Positions 1-5,301 of a DNA stretch of 8,148 nt are shown one piece after another (position 1 is the first letter of the stretch; each line of letters begins with the position of its first letter). The stretch is from CAKRHR01 sp964423195. GTDB lineage: Bacteria > Bacillota > Clostridia > Lachnospirales > Lachnospiraceae. The position numbers and the translations under genes were made by a program. Below the pieces are notes generated by a model, which saw only the letters and a program-made list of their open reading frames with translations, was not told the DNA's origin and did not search any database. The DNA lies in contig CAYRDY010000091.1 in the NCBI GenBank assembly GCA_964423195.1, positions 1 to 8,148 on the forward strand, given 5' to 3'.

Positions 1-606
1 GTTATCGATGCTACTCACGCTCTCAGGTATTTCTACACTTGTCAAACTGGTGCAACCACTGAACATTTCATACCCGATGTTTGTCACACTCCCAAGCTCT
101 ACACTTGCTAGATTAGAACAGTTTCCAAAAACACGTTCCTCAATGGAGCAACCATCGCCCTCAGCAATTTTAACTCTGCTCAAGCTAGTGCAACCTTGAA
201 ATGCGTAGTCATCGATTATGCTCACACTCCCAGGTATTTCTACATTGTTCAGACTGGTGCATTCCATAAACGCACCCACCCCGATTGTACTCACACCCTC
301 AGATATTTCTGCACTAACCAGACTGGTACAGCCTCTAAATGCGGTCCCCCCGATGCTACTCACACTCCCAGGTATTTTTACACTAACCAGACTCGTGCAG
401 TACATAAATGCCCAGTCACCAATGCTAGTCACACTCCCAGGTATTTCTATACTAACCAGACTAGCACAGTTATAAAACGCATTATCCCCGATGCTGTTCA
501 CGCTCTCAGGTATTTCTATATTGGTCAGACTGGTGCAGCCGTAAAATGCCCTATTCCCGATGCAGCTCACGCCTTCGGAAATAATTACATTTTTTATATC
601 AGGATT
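1..606 (-). repeat. Tandem leucine-rich repeats (about 69-bp period) in the LRR gene
   Basis: The Ile-Gly/Asp landmark of each repeat recurs at residues 220, 243, 266, 289, 312, 335, 359, 381 and 404. The period is 23 residues (69 bp), with one 24/22 pair around a degenerate repeat (AEGDGCSIEERVFGNCSNL). Near-identical stretches such as the codons for EIPGSV and GCTSL recur at DNA level, so the array could expand or contract by recombination. The array continues past the window edge. Confidence 0.88.
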
Positions 607-1218
607 ATAAGGAGCGCTCCATGCTGGAAAATACTGACCTTCATGAAAACTAACGTCGTAGTCTTCCATCGGCCCGTTTCCAGAGATCATCAATGTGCCA
701 TCCTCCGTAAGCGTCCAAGTCAGATTTTCGTCGCAAGTGCCGGAATCAACTACAGTCTGTCCATCAACAGTGGTATCACCGCCCTCGATCGGGGTTATAT
801 TTTCCCCATCCGAATCTGACGGCTGGGTTTCCGAAAGATCACTTTCGGGAACCGGTGTTATGACCGATTCACCCGAATCGTCCGTCGATTCACTCTCAGC
901 CTCTGCCTCGCTCGTCTCCGTCGCAGCCGCTTCGGCTGTCGACAAAACGCTCTCATTCTCTACCTCGCTGACATCTGTCGCCGCCGCTCCAACTACCGGC
1001 AAACCGCTCTCATCCCCTGCCTCGATTGTCTCTGTCGCCGCTTCAGCTGCCCGCGACTCAATCTCTGTCTCTGGCGCATCGACATCTGCCGCTTCCACAT
1101 CCTCTAGCACGGCACGCTCCGCCGGTGCCGTGTCCGTCTCCTCGGCAAAGGCACACACACAGATCGTGTTCAGGGCCAAGGCCAGAATCAACAACAGTGG
1201 CAATACTTTCTTTTTCAT
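1..1218 (-). CDS. Secreted BspA-like leucine-rich repeat protein (partial, 3' end outside window)
   Basis: Open from the ATG at 1218-1216 to the window edge: 406 codons with no stop, so the C-terminus is missing. Residues 1-25 form a Sec signal peptide (MKKK, a hydrophobic core, then CAFA before EE); no good lipobox is seen. Residues 26-159 are a low-complexity linker rich in Ala, Glu, Ser, Thr and Asp, with about three loose copies of an AAxATETxEAxxES-like motif. Residues 160-215 (CDENLTWTLTEDGTLMISG, then GPMEDYD) resemble the cap that precedes LRR_5 repeats in many gut Firmicutes surface proteins. From about residue 205 come BspA-type repeats of consensus SIGxxAFxxCTSLxxVEIPxS. A GAGGG ribosome binding site at 1232-1228 lies 9 nt before the ATG. 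The likely role is a cell-surface or secreted binding protein; the ligand is unknown. A C-terminal anchor may lie beyond the window. The spacer and possible promoter upstream suggest it is transcribed separately from the kinase operon. Confidence 0.9.
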   Translation of the reverse strand, partial: MKKKVLPLLLILALALNTICVCAFAEETDTAPAERAVLEDVEAADVDAPETEIESRAAEAATETIEAGDESGLPVVGAAATDVSEVENESVLSTAEAAATETSEAEAESESTDDSGESVITPVPESDLSETQPSDSDGENITPIEGGDTTVDGQTVVDSGTCDENLTWTLTEDGTLMISGNGPMEDYDVSFHEGQYFPAWSAPYNPDIKNVIISEGVSCIGNRAFYGCTSLTNIEIPESVNSIGDNAFYNCASLVSIEIPGSVTSIGDWAFMYCTSLVSVKIPGSVSSIGGTAFRGCTSLVSAEISEGVSTIGVGAFMECTSLNNVEIPGSVSIIDDYAFQGCTSLSRVKIAEGDGCSIEERVFGNCSNLASVELGSVTNIGYEMFSGCTSLTSVEIPESVSSIDN

Positions 1219-1248
1219 TTTTTTATACCCTCTTTCGCAGTTTTTTCT

Positions 1249-1279
1249 ATAATACAATATCTCATTTTTTCTATTACAA
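1249..1279 (-). promoter_or_regulatory. Possible promoter of the LRR gene
   Basis: In the AT-rich spacer before the LRR gene, the minus strand has TTGTAA (1279-1274) as a candidate -35 and TATTAT (1254-1249) as a candidate -10, about 30 bp before the start codon. The 19-bp spacing is longer than ideal, so this is only a candidate. A separate promoter fits the 152-bp gap and the inverted repeat after the kinase gene. Confidence 0.33.
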
Positions 1280-1291
1280 TATCCATCTCAT

Positions 1292-1368
1292 GCTGTGATG
1301 ATGGGCGCGGCACCCGCGTGTTGCCGTTCAATCTCTTCCGATACAGTCGCGCCCCCATCGCTCACAGC
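1292..1368 (-). repeat. Large imperfect inverted repeat just after the kinase stop; possible terminator or mRNA 3' structure
   Basis: The arms are 1292-1309 (gctgtgatgatgggcgcg) and 1348-1368. The pairing blocks are gctgtga/tcacagc, gat/atc and gggcgcg/cgcgccc, with small bulges between them: 17 paired bases around a 38-nt loop. It starts 2 bp after the kinase TAA. No T-run follows it on the minus strand (it continues as ATGAGATGG), so it is not a textbook intrinsic terminator. It could be an mRNA 3'-end stabiliser, an attenuating structure or a weak terminator. Confidence 0.45.
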
Positions 1369-1370
1369 GT

Positions 1371-4265
1371 TTATTTTCCCATCGCATACAGTTCTTCCAG
1401 CGTGTAGATCGGACTTGACCGCAGGTTTCCGGACGGATAATCAAAAATCAGTTCGCCGTCCACGACATCGCACAGATACGGCATCCGCGCCAGGACCTCA
1501 CACCGGCCATTCAGCAGAAGGCCGTAGCGCAGGCCGTCCGCGGTCATATACTCCGTGATGATATTCTCGCCGACCTGGGTCACATAGGTCAGATAATCCT
1601 CGGTCTCCAGCGTCTTGATCTCCCTGCCGGTCTCCTTGTCATAGACCGTCGCCGCGCCGTGCAGCGGAGCCACAATCCGCAAGTGATCCGTCTCAAATTC
1701 CTCCGACGCCGAGGTGTCCGGCGAATCCGTCTGCCGCTCCTGCAGCGCGGTGCCGTCCCGCGCGGACCACGCGCGGACTTTCCCGTCGTAATAGGTCACT
1801 TCCAGCCTTGCACCGCTGTCGTCTCTTACAAACTGCTGATCATAGATCCGATCACTGTCAGGAATCTCTGCCTCCGCCAACACAGTGCCGTCCATGCCAT
1901 AGATCGTGAGCGCGTGGATATCAAAAAGCATCGCCGTCCCATCCTCTGGGCTGAGCCGCGCCTCGGTGTGCGCGTCAAGCGGGTCATAGGTCAGCACATC
2001 GGCCTCGTCGTGACTCTCAAGCCGTGAAAGCCGGATGATCGGCGAATCCATGGCGCCGACCGCCGCGAAATCTCCGGCCAGACACAGGAAGTGACTGTCA
2101 CCGCGCATCTCCTCCGACGAGATCAGGTTCGCGCCCCTGTCATAAAACATACATCTCTGGTCGTCCGTGGTCACATATGTGAAATCCCCGCCGCAGCTAA
2201 AAGCCGTGATTCTCCCGGCCGGATTCGCCATCTCCGTCTGTTCGCCGCTTCCCGGGTCGACCTCGACCAGGACATTGTCCACGGCCGTATAGATCCCGCG
2301 CGCATCCGCCTGCAATAGAAACCTTTGGCGCGAACTGTACCCTGTCGTCTGTTCCCAGCGATTCGTGTCCACCACCACGAAGATCTCATCCTCTGCCCCG
2401 CCGGCGGAAAACGCAAAATATTTTCCGCAGAAGCCGCCCTGAAAATAGGTATAGTCACCGGACGGCAGGAGTTCGATCTCATGTCCGTCCGCCTCCAGGT
2501 CGAACACTTCCAGCGAGCCGTCAGAAAAACTCACAGCGAGCAGACGCCCGTCCGCGCTGAGCGCCAGGAGATTGTCCTCCGGGTCGGCAAATGTGTCATT
2601 GGCCATCACCCTCTGGCTTTTCCCGTCAAAATCAATGGTTTTTACGATCTCTCCGGATTCGGTGTCATAGATCACCGCCCTGTCCTCGTCTCTGTAGACC
2701 GCCGCGACTCTGCCGCCGTCCGCCGCGCAGGCGAGCTGCGTCGCCGCATCGCCGGTCCACAGCGTCTCTCCGGCGCTGACATCATACAGACATACGCCCC
2801 CTTCGCCGGAATAGACAATCCTGTCCTCATCCAGGAAAATGATGTCCGCCATCGCCGACGGGATCACCGGCAGTTTCGCCATCTGCTGCCCCGTCTGCGT
2901 ATCGTAAATCGCCGCCTCAAACGCGTAAATCGCCGCGATCCTGCTGCCCTGCGGCGACATCGCCAGTTTCAGAGGCTCGGACGGCAATGTCACTGTCGCA
3001 TACGCTTTGAATCCATCCGAGAGATCATAGACGCCAAGCGCGTCCGTCAATGCCTTTTGTGCCTGCGGCGTGTTCGGCGGATCCATAAGCCCTGGAGTCA
3101 TCGTCAGCGCATCCATCGCAAATTGGACCGCCTGCGGGACATTTCCATCCTGCAGCGCATTTTCAGAATACTCCGCCAGCGCATAGGCATTCTGCAGGCG
3201 CTCCGACTGCTTCAGCCCGATCAGGGTCATCGCCCCGCCCGCGATAAACAGCGCGGACGCGACGGATACGGCCGCGATCTTCTTTCGCCTTAATTTTCGG
3301 GTGCGAATGTCATTCTCCCGCAGATGCTCAAACGCGTACAGCATCTCCGCCGCCGTCTGAAAGCGCCGGTCAGGATCCGGATTCATCGCCCGATTGATGA
3401 TATCCGCGACCGCCTGGCTGTAATCACGACCAGAAACAGGCACCACCTTTCGCGCATCATCCGGCGGATGCACGCCTGTCAGCAGATGGTAGAGCGTCGC
3501 TCCCAGACTGTAGATATCCGAGCGCACGTCCAACACGATCAGCCTGTTGCCGCTGTGTGTAACAAAACTACCCTGCCTCGAACTCACGTCTGTCTTCAAA
3601 GGAAGCGTACTTGTCATCTTTACAGATGGTCCTTCCGAAACCTCTCTATCCTCTTCAACGAATGTTTCTGTCTCAGTATCCGATACAGGTGCCGTCTCGT
3701 CGCCCAACTGCACAGGCGATATGTCTCTGCTGCCATAATGTTCCGGGGATGCATACCCACGGCTGTAACCGACCTGCACAGCACCTGCCTCTCCCAGGGC
3801 AAGCGCGATATTGAAATCAATCAGGCGTATCTCATTCTGGGGCGTCAGCATGACATTAGCCGGCTTGATGTCACTGTGCAGGATGCCATGCGGCGGACGG
3901 CTGTGCAGATAGACCAGCGCCTCAAGAAGCTGACATCCCCACTCAATGACCTGCGCCTGTGAAAATCTTTGACCTCGATCAAGAAAACTCTTCAGTGTCT
4001 CTCCCTCGATATAATCCATAACTGTGTAGACCACGCCGTCTTGCTCGACAAAATCATACACCTGAGGAATGTACATGTGGCTCAGATTTTTCAGCGCGTC
4101 GACTTCCTGGCGAAGCTTATCCATCTGTGTCGAGAGCGAACGCCTGTCCGCCTTTAGAACGACTTTTTTGTTCAGCCGCATATGCCAACCGAGATAGACA
4201 ATCCCGCCGCCACCCGAACCGATTCGCTCGTCAATTCTGTAAATTGAGGCAATGATCACTGACAT
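1371..4265 (-). CDS. Transmembrane Ser/Thr protein kinase (Hanks type) with C-terminal propeller-like sensor domain
   Basis: Residue numbers count from an in-frame ATG at 4277. The preferred start is Met5 (4265), which has GGAG six bases upstream; the first ATG has no good site. That gives 964 aa. The kinase domain spans about 14-320: glycine loop GSGGGG (20-25), Lys42, likely alphaC Glu58, catalytic HSDIKPAN (Asp136, Lys138, Asn141), Mg-binding DFN (Asp154) in place of DFG, SPE (177-179), and DVRSDIYSLG (Asp254). All core catalytic residues are present, so activity is expected; HSD rather than HRD makes it non-RD. Residues 183-250 are an acidic Ser/Thr-rich insert. A basic stretch (RTRKLRRKK) precedes one membrane helix (about 334-354). 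Outside the cell a helical stretch (about 357-420) resembles TPR, and about 430-955 has repeated beta-strand blades such as LALSADGRLLAVSFSDGSLE, like a WD40 or PQQ propeller. The likely role is to sense an external or envelope cue and phosphorylate cytosolic proteins; the PP2C and FHA neighbours are the obvious partners. The ligand is unknown. Confidence 0.93.
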   Translation of the reverse strand: MSVIIASIYRIDERIGSGGGGIVYLGWHMRLNKKVVLKADRRSLSTQMDKLRQEVDALKNLSHMYIPQVYDFVEQDGVVYTVMDYIEGETLKSFLDRGQRFSQAQVIEWGCQLLEALVYLHSRPPHGILHSDIKPANVMLTPQNEIRLIDFNIALALGEAGAVQVGYSRGYASPEHYGSRDISPVQLGDETAPVSDTETETFVEEDREVSEGPSVKMTSTLPLKTDVSSRQGSFVTHSGNRLIVLDVRSDIYSLGATLYHLLTGVHPPDDARKVVPVSGRDYSQAVADIINRAMNPDPDRRFQTAAEMLYAFEHLRENDIRTRKLRRKKIAAVSVASALFIAGGAMTLIGLKQSERLQNAYALAEYSENALQDGNVPQAVQFAMDALTMTPGLMDPPNTPQAQKALTDALGVYDLSDGFKAYATVTLPSEPLKLAMSPQGSRIAAIYAFEAAIYDTQTGQQMAKLPVIPSAMADIIFLDEDRIVYSGEGGVCLYDVSAGETLWTGDAATQLACAADGGRVAAVYRDEDRAVIYDTESGEIVKTIDFDGKSQRVMANDTFADPEDNLLALSADGRLLAVSFSDGSLEVFDLEADGHEIELLPSGDYTYFQGGFCGKYFAFSAGGAEDEIFVVVDTNRWEQTTGYSSRQRFLLQADARGIYTAVDNVLVEVDPGSGEQTEMANPAGRITAFSCGGDFTYVTTDDQRCMFYDRGANLISSEEMRGDSHFLCLAGDFAAVGAMDSPIIRLSRLESHDEADVLTYDPLDAHTEARLSPEDGTAMLFDIHALTIYGMDGTVLAEAEIPDSDRIYDQQFVRDDSGARLEVTYYDGKVRAWSARDGTALQERQTDSPDTSASEEFETDHLRIVAPLHGAATVYDKETGREIKTLETEDYLTYVTQVGENIITEYMTADGLRYGLLLNGRCEVLARMPYLCDVVDGELIFDYPSGNLRSSPIYTLEELYAMGK

Positions 4266-4271
4266 AAAAAT

Positions 4272-4275
4272 CTCC
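4272..4275 (-). promoter_or_regulatory. Ribosome binding site that decides the kinase start
   Basis: GGAG on the minus strand lies inside the first codons of the longer reading (ATG at 4277) and 6 nt before the ATG at 4265. The longer start has only a weak GGTAG-like sequence next to it. The shorter protein, beginning MSVIIASIYRIDERIG, is therefore preferred. Confidence 0.65.
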
Positions 4276-4280
4276 ATTCT

Positions 4281-4332
4281 ACCGTCTATCGACTGACGGT
4301 ATAAACACCGCCTATCGATTGACGGTATAAAT
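4281..4332 (-). repeat. Two 26-bp tandem repeats forming hairpins in the kinase mRNA leader
   Basis: Copy 1 is 4281-4306 and copy 2 is 4307-4332, differing at 3 of 26 positions. In the transcript each copy can form a 6-bp stem with an 8-nt loop: ACCGUC/GACGGU in copy 1, and ACCGUC/GGCGGU with one G-U pair in copy 2. A shorter related piece, cgtctatcg (4360-4368), recurs in the last codons of the small membrane protein gene. Copy 1 ends about 5 nt before the kinase ribosome binding site, so the structures could affect kinase translation. This role is inferred. Confidence 0.7.
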
Positions 4333-4338
4333 CGCCAT
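4312..4338 (-). CDS. Possible 8-codon upstream ORF (leader peptide) before the kinase
   Basis: ATG at 4338-4336 reads MAIYTVNR then TAG at 4314-4312. AGAGGA (4354-4349) lies 10 nt upstream and overlaps the stop codon of the 51-aa gene, the same stop/RBS overlap seen at the two junctions before it. The ORF covers tandem repeat copy 2, so translating it would disturb that hairpin. It may instead be chance; no coding signal can be judged at 8 codons. Confidence 0.25.
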   Translation of the reverse strand: MAIYTVNR

Positions 4339-4352
4339 AAAAATGAGTTCCT

Positions 4353-4508
4353 CTAATGGCGTCTATCGCCGTATTCCTCCTGATACTTTTTCTCCAGCCG
4401 TTTGCCGGATGCGTGCAGCAGAACGGCTGAAATCACTCCAGCGGCTACCGCCGCGGCCATCAGCACAATCCCGCCGTACAGCCAGAAATTGATTGAAAAT
4501 AAATCCAT
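4353..4508 (-). CDS. Small single-pass membrane protein, 51 aa, unknown function
   Basis: The ATG is at 4508-4506 and the TAG at 4355-4353. A strong AAGGAG (4522-4517) sits 8 nt upstream and overlaps the TAA of the phosphatase gene, so the start is well supported. The protein has a short N-terminus (MDLFSINF), one strongly hydrophobic segment (about residues 9-32, with GGIVLMAAAVAAGVISAVLL), then a short charged tail (SGKRLEKKYQEEYGDRRH). The charge pattern suggests the basic tail is cytosolic. I recognise no family. It lies 12 bp after the phosphatase and before the kinase, so it probably belongs to the same signalling unit. It could help localise the phosphatase or FHA protein at the membrane, or contact the kinase membrane helix; these roles are guesses from position. 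Confidence 0.8.
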   Translation of the reverse strand: MDLFSINFWLYGGIVLMAAAVAAGVISAVLLHASGKRLEKKYQEEYGDRRH

Positions 4509-4516
4509 GACAGATA

Positions 4517-4522
4517 CTCCTT
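4517..4522 (-). promoter_or_regulatory. Ribosome binding site of the small membrane protein, overlapping the phosphatase stop
   Basis: The minus strand reads TAAGGAG: the phosphatase stop TAA (4523-4521) shares bases with AAGGAG (4522-4517), 8 nt before the ATG. This supports both the reality of the 51-aa gene and translational coupling to the phosphatase. Confidence 0.75.
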
Positions 4523-5288
4523 ATCTCACAAAAATCGTGACAACCGATATATTGTCCGTCTCTCCCCGTCGTTTGACCAGATCGATCAAATATTCTTCCT
4601 GCTGCTTCACCACATCAGCGCGCACTCTGACCCGCTCAAACAGGCACTCCCGCATCTCCTGCTCTGTCAAATGGTGTCTGAAACCGTCAGAACACAGCAT
4701 ATAGGTCGTATTCGCTTTTGTATCGCCGAAGAACATATCCGGATAAGTCTTCTCGCTGACGCCAACACAGCGCGTCAGGACATGGCTCGCGGGCAATTCC
4801 TGCGCCTGCGCCTCCGTCATATTGCCAAGCGCGACTTCCTTCGCCGCGACCGTGTGGTCAACGGTCATCTTCCTGACAGCACTGCCAATCTCATAGGCCC
4901 GCGTATCGCCGATATTCAATAAGAAATAGCGATACTGGGTCAGCAGCAGAGCGGTGACCGTGGAGCCGACTTTACAGTGACGATCCATCCCAAATTGATA
5001 CAGATTCCGATTCACATCCGAGATGACCGTGCCCCACTGCTCACGGATCACATGATCCCTTATCGGCTCCTTCGACAACTCCGGGAGGTAGGTGTACATC
5101 CACTCCGTGAACGCCGAGATAATCGAGGCGCTCGCCACCTCCCCGTGCTGCAGTCCGCCCATACCGTCGCACAGAACTGCGAAGGCCATCTCCCCCGTTC
5201 GGGTCTCTATCTTTCGCACGAACAAATGATCCTGATTGATTGATCTTTTGATACCCTTATCTGTCGAGGCGGACACAAAAAACTCCAT
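4521..5288 (-). CDS. PP2C-family (PPM) Ser/Thr protein phosphatase
   Basis: A 255-aa soluble protein, the usual length for bacterial Stp/PrpC-type phosphatases. It removes phosphate from Ser and Thr using two metal ions (normally Mn or Mg). The PPM motifs are present in order: KRSINQD with Arg15 and Asp20, CDGMGG (40-45) with metal ligand Asp41, GSTVTALLL (from 108), NIGDTRAY (125-132), VDHT (143-146), MLCSDG (197-202) with Asp201, and TDNISVV (244-250) with Asp245. All key acidic residues are kept, so activity is expected. There is no membrane helix or signal peptide. AGGAG (5301-5297) overlaps the TAG of the FHA gene and lies 8 nt before the ATG, indicating coupled translation. It is the natural opponent of the kinase encoded downstream. 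Its substrates, probably the kinase itself and other proteins of the locus, are inferred. Confidence 0.95.
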   Translation of the reverse strand: MEFFVSASTDKGIKRSINQDHLFVRKIETRTGEMAFAVLCDGMGGLQHGEVASASIISAFTEWMYTYLPELSKEPIRDHVIREQWGTVISDVNRNLYQFGMDRHCKVGSTVTALLLTQYRYFLLNIGDTRAYEIGSAVRKMTVDHTVAAKEVALGNMTEAQAQELPASHVLTRCVGVSEKTYPDMFFGDTKANTTYMLCSDGFRHHLTEQEMRECLFERVRVRADVVKQQEEYLIDLVKRRGETDNISVVTIFVR

Positions 5289-5296
5289 AAACCGCT

Positions 5297-5301
5297 CTCC
5301 T
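5297..5301 (-). promoter_or_regulatory. Ribosome binding site of the phosphatase, overlapping the FHA gene stop
   Basis: The minus strand reads ATGTAGGAGAGC: the FHA gene stop TAG (5302-5300) overlaps AGGAG, 8 nt before the phosphatase ATG. This supports coupled translation of the two genes. Confidence 0.7.

Noticed and set aside
1..606. Regularly spaced repeats resembling a CRISPR array
   Set aside because: The 69-bp period is in frame, degenerate and translates to BspA-type LRRs; there are no unique spacers between conserved repeats.
196..819. Plus-strand ORF with repeated HTPRYFYTNQT-like units
   Set aside because: It is the antisense reading of the LRR repeats; it has no start signal and lies inside a better minus-strand gene.
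695..1252. Plus-strand Ser/Ala-rich ORF of 185 aa
   Set aside because: Antisense shadow of the acidic Ala/Glu/Thr linker of the LRR protein.
2325..3293. Plus-strand 322-aa ORF
   Set aside because: It lies antisense to the kinase sensor domain; its Arg/His-rich composition is typical of shadow frames in GC-rich coding DNA.
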